A stretch of DNA of 16,890 nt from Desulfuromusa sp. (lineage in GTDB: Bacteria; Desulfobacterota; Desulfuromonadia; Desulfuromonadales; Geopsychrobacteraceae), in contig JAKIUD010000070.1 in the NCBI GenBank assembly GCA_021647765.1, positions 1 through 16,890 on the forward strand, in the 5' to 3' direction. A model generated the notes under the pieces. It saw only the letters and a program-made list of their open reading frames with translations. It was not told the origin of the DNA and did no database searches. The position numbers and the translations under genes are program-made. Shown here piece by piece: positions 7,535 to 14,509 of the stretch. Numbering within the stretch: the first letter of the stretch is position 1; every line of letters begins with the position of its first letter.

Positions 7535-8578
7535 TTAATCTCTTTTTCCATGATATGCTGCTGGCAAGCTCTCTTCAGGGTTGAGCAACTGGATATCCTT
7601 GTACCAAGCTTCCCAATGAGGATTCTTTTTAAACCACTTGGTATAGACCTTTTCAGCTGCTTTTTTAAACGGAGCGAGATCAGGATAGGTTATCGTAGCA
7701 CCATCTTTTTTAGCTTTTTCAATGAATTCTTGTTCCCGTACATACTGCCAGGCATCCGCCAGCTCAATAGCACTTTCAGCGGCGTCTCTAACGATATTTT
7801 GCTGGGCTTCATCTAGCTTATTCCATGTTTTTGGAGAGACAAAAAGAATTTTCTGGGTCCACATCTGGTTCAAAATGGCATAATTACTAACGACTTCCTT
7901 CATCTTGAAAATATAGTTGCAGTAAACACCGAGATCATTGGCATTGACTAGGCCGGTTTGCAAAGAAGTGTATAACTCACCCCAGTCTGTTGGCGTGACG
8001 GTAAAACCGAAATCTTTATAGATATCTACAAATAACGGATTCTGCATGCAACGAAGTTTAACCCCCTTGGCATCCTCTATTTTATTAATAGGTGCGGTGC
8101 TGGCTATAGCAAAACCATTGCAATCCGAGTATATACCCAACGCTATCAATCCAGTGGCTTTACTGATTTTCCTCAGGATTTCATTTACAACGCCTGAACG
8201 CCGTGCGACTTTGTAGTGTTCCTTACTTTTAAAAAGGTAGGGCAACTGCAGAAATTGGACATCCGGATAATATCCGGCAATATGACCAGCGCTTGTGGCT
8301 CCGATACTCACAGTGCCCAACTTCAGAAATTCAATAGCTTCTTCTTCACTATTTGTCAGAGTTCCTGGGAATATCTTTACTTTGATCCCTGAACCAGGCT
8401 TCTCTTCTACCAACGTCTTAAAGGTTTCTGCAAGAAGTTGATCAGCATCGAAGGTGTTATTCTGATGGGCAAACTTCAAGGTTATATCAGCAGCCGAAAC
8501 ATTGAATACACCAAATGCAAAAACAAGTGAAAACATGACAACAAAGGCTAACAGATTAATACTTGATCTTCGTAACAT
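7535..8578 (-). CDS. dctP: TRAP transporter periplasmic solute-binding protein (DctP family)
   Basis: This periplasmic binder decides which solute the TRAP transporter imports. ATG 8578 gives 347 residues with a clean signal peptide (MLRRSS, a hydrophobic core to about residue 29, cleavage after NVSA). The mature part begins ADITLKFAHQ. The family's carboxylate-binding arginine is present in GVKLRCMQNPLFVDIYKDFG (Arg176), so an acidic solute is likely. The usual QEN stretch after it reads ANDLGVYCN, suggesting an atypical ligand. GAGAGGAG precedes ATG 8578. An upstream in-frame GTG at 8662 has a very strong but too-close GGAGGAGG and would bury the signal peptide, so I reject it as the start. 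It lies 159 bases after the EutBC fusion, linking import to that enzyme. Confidence 0.92.
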   Translation of the reverse strand: MLRRSSINLLAFVVMFSLVFAFGVFNVSAADITLKFAHQNNTFDADQLLAETFKTLVEEKPGSGIKVKIFPGTLTNSEEEAIEFLKLGTVSIGATSAGHIAGYYPDVQFLQLPYLFKSKEHYKVARRSGVVNEILRKISKATGLIALGIYSDCNGFAIASTAPINKIEDAKGVKLRCMQNPLFVDIYKDFGFTVTPTDWGELYTSLQTGLVNANDLGVYCNYIFKMKEVVSNYAILNQMWTQKILFVSPKTWNKLDEAQQNIVRDAAESAIELADAWQYVREQEFIEKAKKDGATITYPDLAPFKKAAEKVYTKWFKKNPHWEAWYKDIQLLNPEESLPAAYHGKRD

Positions 8579-8737
8579 AGTTCTTACTCCTCTCTTTAAT
8601 ACAGTGAATTTGATACCAACTGGATCTAGACAACCTCTCAGACAAAATTGCTTTATACTCACCTCCTCCTTCTGTTTTTGATGTTAGTGTGATGTGGCGA
8701 TTTCTTTAAAAATTGCAGAACACTTGATAGTTTTTAG

Positions 8738-10927
8738 CTATTTTTTCTGCATGATCATCTCTTCCAGACGATTTCCAGCAGCTTTATGGGTAATAATTTG
8801 GACAGCTTTTTCAGCGACAACACTGCCCGCTTCAAGGGCAGGCAATCCACCCATATAAATATTGCTAATTAACGTGTATTCGTAGTGAATCCCTTTGTTA
8901 CCACTATATTCAATAGCCTGTCTTCGTACCTCTGCATCATTTAGTCGATAGACTAAATATGCGGACATGCTTCTGGAAGATAGCGCATCTCCTCCTGGGC
9001 GTTCCCCGATAAGCATGATGATCAACTGGCAGTGAAGGGCATCACCGATATGCTCTGTAAGTTTGACCCGACCGTAGTGCACCAAAATATGCTGGCCCAT
9101 GGAATAGTTTTGGCTTCTCAAGCCGTCTTCGAGAACCGTCAGAAGGTCATGGATATTATGGTGAATCGCCTCTGCGCTAAGACCATCAGTAATTACGATC
9201 TGGATATCTTTGTTTTCAGGGCCGAGGCTTTCCATACTCTCCGCAGTCAGCATGGTACCTAATTCTGATCGTCTTAGATGATCCTCTCGGCATTGAGCCA
9301 TAGTAGTCAACACACGAAAATCGATACCTTCAAGCTCATCCTCCCGCAAGCGGCTATGCACTGCCTCCCGTCCAATAGATTGATTGAGCAACAGTGTTCG
9401 TTGAACCTTATTCACGGGACGCGGCCCTGCATTGTCGAATCCGGGTGCCGACGGCAGGGATTCTCGAAGCCGTTGGAACTCCGCAGCCGATTTGCAAAAC
9501 AATCGAGGATTCCCCCATTCAGAGCCGCGCGTCACGCACCCGTCCGCCGACTGCTCAAAAATCCCTTTTTCCTTTGCCCACTCCAGAAACTCAGGAGCAG
9601 GGATACGATTGTGGACTTCACGAAGGGTCTGATCGTCGTGTCCACTATTAACAAAATGTGCCAGCATACGATCTGTTCCAAGGTAGACATCCATAAAAAA
9701 ATTGGCACCGGCAGCTGTCGCCAGATGGGTCGTCATTTGCTGACCTTCTATATGAGTGTCGGCGTGGAGGGTATAACTCGGGCTAACGCCCATGGGCAAA
9801 CCGAGAAGTTTGCCCATGAAATTGTCCTGAAGATTGGATATCATAAGCTCAAAATCGTTCAGATGTGTCTCTGGTCCAATGAAACCAGTAGCGCTGTTTA
9901 CCATAAAAGGATCGTAGCGCCGGCACAGTCCGTAACAGAGCGCTTCACACGTGGTCATATCTATGCCATTGTGCTTACGGTAGGTCATTTCGCTACCTTG
10001 TCCGGTCTCTAGATACATAAATTGCCGAGCCACATTCCTCAATGGTCCTTTTTCGATCATGGTGTTGTATGCTTGATCCATGTAGGAAACTGTCACGTCA
10101 AATTCCTCGGTCAGAGTCCGCTCGGTTCCCGCGAAACTTTGGAACAAGATCTCCACAGGAGCGCCGAGCTTAAGCGCAGCCAACTGGGTCTTGACATGAC
10201 CCAGCACACAAATTTGTGTCGGGACACCGGTTTCCCTGCGAAGCTTGTCTATATGGGTAATCACGGAAATGATAGTATCGATGGATCCTTCGGCGGGATT
10301 TACACCAATAAGGCAGTCACCCATGCCTAGAGCTAAATTTGTATAGACCATCAGGGAGATGGCATCGAGATTGTCCTTTGGGTGGTTTGGCTGTATCCGA
10401 AACGATAGGCTTCCGGGTACCCCTATCAGGGTTCTGGCCTTGGTGGGGGTGAATATTTTTCGTGGGATAAAAATCAATTCATGGGCATCCATCAGTTTAG
10501 AAAGGGCTGCCGCTATGACCGGTATCATTCCCCTCCCAATCCGTTTGATCTCCTGGCCATCGCTACGCAGCAGATGATCTTTCAGATCTCCCAGTGTCAT
10601 GAATGAAATGGAGTTGAAAACCGTATGATCAACATCATATCCGATGCGCACCACCGTATCCACGAGGTTATTATCATCAGTCAGGGGGTGGTCGTAAATA
10701 TACTGAAGCGTCAGAGAGGAAAGGATCATTCGAGCTGTTTCTCGAATCATGTCATTTTTCGGGGCAAGATCGGTATTGCGATCACCGGCCTTGCTGATAT
10801 CGGCTGCTCCAAGTAGTTTTTTAAGCCCCTTGAAACGAATTTGTTTTCCTAAAATTTGTTTGGAATAGATTTCATCCGACTGTGGCTCTGGTACGTCGAT
10901 TTCTAGAATGGGTGTGATTGTTTTCAT
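8738..10927 (-). CDS. eutBC: EutB-EutC fusion: single-chain adenosylcobalamin-dependent ethanolamine-ammonia-lyase-like enzyme
   Basis: Ethanolamine ammonia-lyase uses adenosylcobalamin radicals to turn a vicinal amino alcohol into an aldehyde and ammonia. It normally has separate EutB and EutC subunits. This 729-residue chain carries both. The EutB-like part spans about 30-480, with GVPGSLSFRIQPN, GVNP, YLETGQGS and GFIGPE. A linker covers about 480-515. The EutC-like part spans about 516-720, with ITDGLSAEAI (579-588), LIGERPGGD (639-647), SAYL and ISNIYMGGLP. Against E. coli EutB recalled from memory, Arg160, Gln162, Asn193, Glu287 and Phe329 correspond to Arg177, Gln179, Asn210, Glu307 and Phe349. 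Asp362 corresponds to Ser382, inside VSPS where E. coli has CDCC. The usual EutC Cys before ISNI is Leu. AAGGAG precedes ATG 10927. It starts 21 bases after eutA. Confidence 0.9.
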   Translation of the reverse strand: MKTITPILEIDVPEPQSDEIYSKQILGKQIRFKGLKKLLGAADISKAGDRNTDLAPKNDMIRETARMILSSLTLQYIYDHPLTDDNNLVDTVVRIGYDVDHTVFNSISFMTLGDLKDHLLRSDGQEIKRIGRGMIPVIAAALSKLMDAHELIFIPRKIFTPTKARTLIGVPGSLSFRIQPNHPKDNLDAISLMVYTNLALGMGDCLIGVNPAEGSIDTIISVITHIDKLRRETGVPTQICVLGHVKTQLAALKLGAPVEILFQSFAGTERTLTEEFDVTVSYMDQAYNTMIEKGPLRNVARQFMYLETGQGSEMTYRKHNGIDMTTCEALCYGLCRRYDPFMVNSATGFIGPETHLNDFELMISNLQDNFMGKLLGLPMGVSPSYTLHADTHIEGQQMTTHLATAAGANFFMDVYLGTDRMLAHFVNSGHDDQTLREVHNRIPAPEFLEWAKEKGIFEQSADGCVTRGSEWGNPRLFCKSAAEFQRLRESLPSAPGFDNAGPRPVNKVQRTLLLNQSIGREAVHSRLREDELEGIDFRVLTTMAQCREDHLRRSELGTMLTAESMESLGPENKDIQIVITDGLSAEAIHHNIHDLLTVLEDGLRSQNYSMGQHILVHYGRVKLTEHIGDALHCQLIIMLIGERPGGDALSSRSMSAYLVYRLNDAEVRRQAIEYSGNKGIHYEYTLISNIYMGGLPALEAGSVVAEKAVQIITHKAAGNRLEEMIMQKK

Positions 10928-10948
10928 TCTTTTAGTTTCTCCTTACCT

Positions 10949-12436
10949 CTAACACACACCGTAAAATGAGACTGGAACGATATTGTTGTGGAGACGACCT
11001 ATGGTCACAAAATGTGCATTCCTGTCAGGGATTTCGTCTATAACAATTAAATTAAACGGTTCTTGCCGCCAGTTGCTGGCATAATTACCAAGAACCAGAC
11101 CGTAATTGTGGGGGACCAATACCACCACGGGCTGCTTTGGATTTACCTGCATACAGACATCCCTCAAGTGCTGACCAAAAGATTTTACCGACCCGAGGCT
11201 TTCGCAGATCGGGATTCCCATATCTGCAACTGGTGATCCAGCGTTACTTTCCCCTGAAACCACTTGGATACATGCGCCATTTGGAGTGGCCTCTACCAGC
11301 GAGAGGGCGTGGAGGATCTGCTTGGCATCCGCATCAATTGGCAAACGCGCCACAATAGGGAGATCCCGGCGAGGAAGAATGTCGCTGTCGGGCAGAAAAA
11401 TTGTCGATCCGGAAATCTCTGTACTGTGGAGAGTGAGACCATACACTGTAGCGCGGCCCTGATTATCTGGAACTAAATCGCTTATGTGGGCTGCAAGCAA
11501 AGGTGATTGGACAATCCGCTTAGCCAAATCGATTCCCAGATCGCCATAATGAGTGGTGCCCGGTAACTCCTTGCCCTGGTTCTCCAAATATATCAGTTCA
11601 CCGACGCCCCCTGAAAAAACCAGAACTGGAGCCGCTTCAGTAGATTCAAAGGCAAAAGGAACCTGTTGGTATCGATTGGTGGTGGGTGATGAAAAAAAAT
11701 CGGTGTTGCCGCTGGAAATCGCTTCCAGGGCGTCGATATAAAAATTTAGAATTGCGTTAATCGCTTGGGAAGATAGATCTTTCCCGAGGCACTTTTCAAT
11801 TCCGAGATCATTGAGGAGTTCTTTTCCATAGGGCGACATGCTGATTAACCGGTAGGTCCCCGGTTCGAATTGGAAATGTCTGGCACCAATGAAATGACAC
11901 CCAGTAGATAGAACGCTGCCGTTTTTCCCGAAAGCTGGATTGGTAGTGCCGCCACCAATATCGATATTGATAAATGGAGTTTCTGCGTGAAATCGCGATA
12001 GCATCGAACAACTGCCCATGAAGGCCAACCAAGACTCCAAGCGCGGATCGTCCGCTGTCGCAACAATGGCTTCACCAATCCGTTCACCTATCAGTCGAGC
12101 CAGAGCAGCGGCATTGATCCGCTTGGCTGCAAGCCCTGTAATAATGACACCGCCAGAAAAAAGGGTATCGCAGCGTATACCACTCTCAGAGATCCATTGG
12201 TCGATATAGCCATCCAATCGAGCCAAATCAATTTTATCATCATTAAACGGCGTAAAGACAGGTTTCGAACGATACTCCACCTGAGGAACGCCAAACCCCA
12301 TCCTCCCGGTGGTGCAACTATGTTCAACACCGGCAGTTGCCACCATGGCGCTACTGGTTGTTGATCCAAAATCGAGACCGAGCATAGTGACCCGATTTGA
12401 TCGGTTCGAAAGTTTCATGTGGGAGCTCATTGGCAT
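10949..12436 (-). CDS. eutA: EutA-like reactivating factor for the ammonia-lyase
   Basis: EutA is an ATP-dependent chaperone of the actin/Hsp70/Ppx ATPase fold that swaps damaged cobalamin out of ethanolamine ammonia-lyase. From ATG 12436 the product has 495 residues. A first phosphate loop GLDFGSTTSS is at 20-29 and GGVIITGLAAKRINA follows near 95-109. The second phosphate motif DIGGGTTN is at 159-166, then FSGGVGELIY and the EutA-typical YGLTLHSTEISGSTIFLPD in the C-terminal half. The frame is open upstream to TTG 12508, but that codon would lie within about 12 bases of the predicted transcription start. ATG 12436 (AGG seven bases before it) or ATG 12457 is more plausible. It is the first gene of the run and overlaps nothing. 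Its pairing with the EutBC fusion supports a genuine B12-dependent lyase. Confidence 0.88.
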   Translation of the reverse strand: MPMSSHMKLSNRSNRVTMLGLDFGSTTSSAMVATAGVEHSCTTGRMGFGVPQVEYRSKPVFTPFNDDKIDLARLDGYIDQWISESGIRCDTLFSGGVIITGLAAKRINAAALARLIGERIGEAIVATADDPRLESWLAFMGSCSMLSRFHAETPFINIDIGGGTTNPAFGKNGSVLSTGCHFIGARHFQFEPGTYRLISMSPYGKELLNDLGIEKCLGKDLSSQAINAILNFYIDALEAISSGNTDFFSSPTTNRYQQVPFAFESTEAAPVLVFSGGVGELIYLENQGKELPGTTHYGDLGIDLAKRIVQSPLLAAHISDLVPDNQGRATVYGLTLHSTEISGSTIFLPDSDILPRRDLPIVARLPIDADAKQILHALSLVEATPNGACIQVVSGESNAGSPVADMGIPICESLGSVKSFGQHLRDVCMQVNPKQPVVVLVPHNYGLVLGNYASNWRQEPFNLIVIDEIPDRNAHFVTIGRLHNNIVPVSFYGVC

Positions 12437-12513
12437 ATCTAACCTGTTTGCCTTCATCCCGTAGGCCGCCAACCGATATTTACCAAGCGTAGGCAACTCA
12501 GCTAGCAAACTAA

Positions 12514-12554
12514 TTAATATACTAGTGATATATTAGATGGCACATTAAAGTCAA
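12514..12554 (-). promoter_or_regulatory. Candidate sigma-70 promoter and overlapping operator for the eutA-led cluster
   Basis: On the minus strand a -35 box TTGACT (12549-12554) and a -10 box TATATC (12527-12532) are separated by 16 bases. An inverted repeat overlaps the -10. Its arms are TTAATATA (12514-12521) and TATATTAG (12529-12536), matching at 7 of 8 positions around a 7-base spacer containing CTAGT. A regulator bound there would block RNA polymerase. The GntR/FCD protein of the cluster is the natural candidate (inference). Transcription would start near 12519, leaving a leader of about 83 bases before ATG 12436. Confidence 0.5.
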
Positions 12555-12647
12555 CAAGTATTTATCGCAAAATTCATCTACAAAAAACTCGGTAGTTGCT
12601 ACAATTTATTTTTTACCTACTCTAATTTCCCGGAAGCTTTAAGGTAT

Positions 12648-12790
12648 GGTGCTGTTGCAACTTTTCCGGATAGGTCTTTTTTTTGGTATTTTGACTACGA
12701 GGGGGACAAGTGAAACTTCAGGGAAATGTAATGATGTGATTTTTCTCGCAGGTTACCATGCTCTTTATGAACTGTTTCGTTAAGTGTGGT
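12648..12790 (+). mobile_element. Possible 5' remnant of an IS6-type insertion sequence
   Basis: GGTGCTGTTGCAAC at 12648-12661 resembles IS6-family terminal repeats (GGxxCTGTTGCAAA). About 50 bases later a GAGGGGG ribosome site precedes GTG 12710, which reads KLQGN. A one-base shift then gives NDVIFLAGYHALYELFR up to a TAA. The spacing and rough pattern fit the first residues of an IS6 transposase. The match is weak, and no second end or catalytic DDE residues are present. Confidence 0.28.
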
Positions 12791-12847
12791 GGAGGTGTAT
12801 TTCAGGATACTTGTCAGACCAAGTCGTGACTATTAAAACTAAAAAGA

Positions 12848-12870
12848 GGGGCAGAGTTTTTCTCTGCCCC
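12848..12870. terminator. Strong bidirectional rho-independent terminator
   Basis: A perfect 9-bp stem, GGGGCAGAG (12848-12856) and CTCTGCCCC (12862-12870), has a five-T loop. The plus-strand tail is GCTTTTTC and the minus-strand tail is TCTTTTTAG. It begins 17 bases beyond the stop codon of the minus-strand RRM-like gene and insulates that gene from the eut-like cluster. Confidence 0.85.
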
Positions 12871-12886
12871 GCTTTTTCTTCTGGAA

Positions 12887-13171
12887 CTATCTGACCTTTT
12901 TTCGCCCCTTCGGTACCCGCTTGCGCCGGATTCTTTTTTCTGGAAGTTCAACAGCCGGGGCAATCACCGCCATCTCTTCCTTGGTCTTGGCCGCCGAGAC
13001 ACTGATGCAACTGTAACGATCAATCAACCGGGTTCCATCGAGCATATTGATCGCTTCTTTGGTTTCAGCATCGTTGGACATGCAGACGAAAGCGACCCCC
13101 TTAAACTGATCACATTTAGCAACAGCAGGAGCCAGGTGATTACTTTTAACTGGAAGAACCGTATTTTCCAT
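12887..13171 (-). CDS. Short RRM-like RNA-binding protein, first RRM strand missing
   Basis: The 94-residue product contains the second half of an RNA-recognition motif. RNP1 is KGVAFVCM at 24-31. The typical helix 2 and strand 4 follow (AETKEAINMLDGTRLIDR, then SCISVSAAK), and the tail is very basic (KRIRRKRVPKGRKKVR). Bacterial RRM proteins usually start with an RNP2 strand such as LYVGNL. Here the first 22 residues show no such strand. A TAG lies directly before ATG 13171, and there is no convincing RBS. No RNP2 was found in any minus-strand frame just upstream. It is either a truncated gene, possibly a pseudogene, or a divergent minimal RRM. A strong terminator follows. Role would be single-stranded RNA binding, target unknown. 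Confidence 0.6.
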   Translation of the reverse strand: MENTVLPVKSNHLAPAVAKCDQFKGVAFVCMSNDAETKEAINMLDGTRLIDRYSCISVSAAKTKEEMAVIAPAVELPEKRIRRKRVPKGRKKVR

Positions 13172-13495
13172 CTAAAAAGGTTCTGGTTTCAACTCATCCC
13201 TTGAGCAATAAATTCCCCTAGCGTCACTATGGCAACAGTTGCTTTAGTAAAATCCCTGTTTTTTTGCGAGCGATAATGTAATCGCGGTGTTACTGCTCAG
13301 TACAAGCGCAAACGACAGCATCTTCAAAATCGGCAAACCTAAGAATCCGGACACGCAAAAGTGTACGACAAGATCAATCAACCATGAGTTAAACTGCGGG
13401 ACAAACACTCGGGAGACTATACACACGGGGGCAGTTACTCTTAGGCAAAAGGGGACGTTGTTGCTTTAGTGCTTTAAAGATGTTATCTTTCCACC
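13172..13495. other. Intergenic region between the RRM-like gene and the transposase
   Basis: This 324-base stretch holds the left inverted repeat of the transposase element (13450-13476). It also holds an isolated partial copy of its inner motif, GTTGCTTTAGT, at 13238-13248. That copy is preceded so as to form the small palindrome GCAACAGTTGC (13232-13242). I found no sequence resembling the missing C-terminal part of aapJ here on either strand. Short open frames in the region have no recognisable content. Confidence 0.5.
13450..13476 (+). repeat. Left inverted repeat of the transposase element
   Basis: This 27-base repeat starts AGGGGACGTTG. Its inner end can fold with the following bases (CTTTA pairing with TAAAG, six-base loop, 13464-13479) as a small REP-like hairpin. 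It differs from its partner at one position (T against C). Confidence 0.8.
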
Positions 13496-14485
13496 ATGCC
13501 AAGACAACCACGTATTGACAGTCCTGATCTTCTTCATCACGTTATCGTCCGTGGAATTGAGCGCGGCAAGATTTTTATCGACGATGAGGATCGCGACAGT
13601 TTTGTTGAACGCCTGCACATGTTGTTGCTAGAAACTGGTACTGACTGCTATGCTTGGGCACTGATTCCCAATCATTTCCATCTACTTCTAAGACCGCACA
13701 CCGTTAAACTCTCCCGCTTCATGCGCCGACTCCTGACCGGATATGCGGTGACGTTTAATCGCCGCCACAAACGGAGCGGTCATCTGTTTCAGAATCGTTA
13801 TAAATCAATCGTTTGTGAGGAAGATGCTTACCTGCTGGAACTGATCCGCTACATTCATCTGAACCCGATAAGAGCTGGTCTGGTTGATAATTTGGGAACA
13901 CTTGAACATTATCTCTGGTGTGGGCACGCCGAGATCCTTGGAAGAAATAAAAAATCAGGGCTTGCGACAGACTGGGTGCTTTCACTGTTCTCTCAATCTG
14001 AGAAATCTGCACAACAACGGTATCGGCAATTTATCGCCGATGGAATCAAACAGGGGAAACGGCCAGAACTTGTTGGCGGAGGATTAAAACGGAGTCAAGC
14101 AGGACGGGCAGATCAGGGCGAAGCGCAACTTTATGATGAACGGGTTCTCGGTGGTGGCGATTTCGTCCAACAGCTACAGGATAATGGGTTGCTTGATGCC
14201 ACAACACATCCCAAAATGGCTCTGGATAAATTGCAGTTTGCGGTTACTGAAAGATATTCGCTATCGATTGATGAATTTATGAGGCGAGCGCGATCAAGTG
14301 ATATCTCAAAAGCCAGAATTCTCTTCTGTTATTCTGCGGTACGTTACTTTGGTCATTCTGGAGCTGCAGTGGCAAGATATTTGGGGATTGGATCTTCATC
14401 TATTAGTCGAGCAGCACAAAAAGGGGAGCTGCTGGTGCGAGCAGACAAAGATATAATCAGTTGGATTGAGAGCCTAAAGCACTAA
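13496..14485 (+). CDS. REP-associated Y1 (HUH) transposase, RAYT type
   Basis: This is a single-strand DNA nuclease/transposase of the Y1 HUH class that acts on REP palindromes. The catalytic core spans about residues 1-150. The HUH motif is PNHFHLLL (His60, His62). The nucleophilic tyrosine is expected at Tyr119 in LIRYIHLNPIRAGLV. GHLFQNRYKS is another family mark. At 329 residues it is longer than minimal IS200 TnpA. The C-terminal extension (about 270-325) contains a DnaA-like helix-turn-helix region (RYFGHSGAAVARYLGIGSSSISRA), as in many deltaproteobacterial RAYTs. The frame is intact and the motifs are complete, so it may be active. No clear Shine-Dalgarno precedes ATG 13496. It is bounded by a 27-bp inverted repeat. 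Confidence 0.92.
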   Translation: MPRQPRIDSPDLLHHVIVRGIERGKIFIDDEDRDSFVERLHMLLLETGTDCYAWALIPNHFHLLLRPHTVKLSRFMRRLLTGYAVTFNRRHKRSGHLFQNRYKSIVCEEDAYLLELIRYIHLNPIRAGLVDNLGTLEHYLWCGHAEILGRNKKSGLATDWVLSLFSQSEKSAQQRYRQFIADGIKQGKRPELVGGGLKRSQAGRADQGEAQLYDERVLGGGDFVQQLQDNGLLDATTHPKMALDKLQFAVTERYSLSIDEFMRRARSSDISKARILFCYSAVRYFGHSGAAVARYLGIGSSSISRAAQKGELLVRADKDIISWIESLKH

Positions 14486-14501
14486 AGCAACAGCGTCCCC
14501 T
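14475..14501 (-). repeat. Right inverted repeat of the transposase element
   Basis: The reverse complement of this stretch matches 13450-13476 at 26 of 27 positions. It contains the transposase stop codon (14483-14485) and ends about eight bases before the last codons of the broken aapJ frame. Confidence 0.8.
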
Positions 14502-14509
14502 ATGACACT

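Larger units (their letters stand above)
12437..12886. other. Intergenic region upstream of the eut-like cluster
   Basis: This 450-base stretch holds the candidate promoter and inverted repeat of the eutA-like gene (12514-12554), a possible insertion-sequence remnant (12648 to about 12790) and a strong terminator (12848-12870). I searched both strands by eye for a cobalamin-riboswitch B12 box (GCCACTG) and saw none. No tRNA or sRNA pattern stands out. Confidence 0.55.
13450..14501. mobile_element. REP-associated transposase element (RAYT unit) with 27-bp inverted ends
   Basis: The bases at 13450-13476 and the reverse complement of 14475-14501 match at 26 of 27 positions. Both begin AGGGGACG and contain GTTGCTTTAGTGCTTTA. 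They enclose exactly one gene, the Y1 transposase at 13496-14485, whose stop codon lies inside the right repeat. REP-associated transposases typically sit between inverted REP sequences rather than IS200-style hairpin ends. The right end abuts a truncated aapJ. Confidence 0.75.

Noticed and set aside
7247..7816. 189-codon plus-strand frame across the dctP-dctQ gap
   Set aside because: It overlaps the dctP 3' end antisense, shows no domain, and has no ribosome-binding site.
8579..8662. GTG 8662 as the dctP start
   Set aside because: It would put 28 extra residues before a clear signal peptide, and the Shine-Dalgarno is only about two bases from the codon.
9278..10012. 244-codon plus-strand frame
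   Set aside because: It lies fully antisense to the EutBC fusion, and its composition (many Cys, His, Arg) and lack of motifs mark it as a shadow.
12437..12886. Cobalamin riboswitch ahead of the B12-dependent enzyme genes
   Set aside because: No B12-box (GCCACTG) or riboswitch-like stem pattern was seen on either strand of this region.
13244..13426. 60-codon hydrophobic minus-strand frame between the RRM gene and the transposase
   Set aside because: No RBS, no family pattern, and not similar to the missing AapJ C-terminus.
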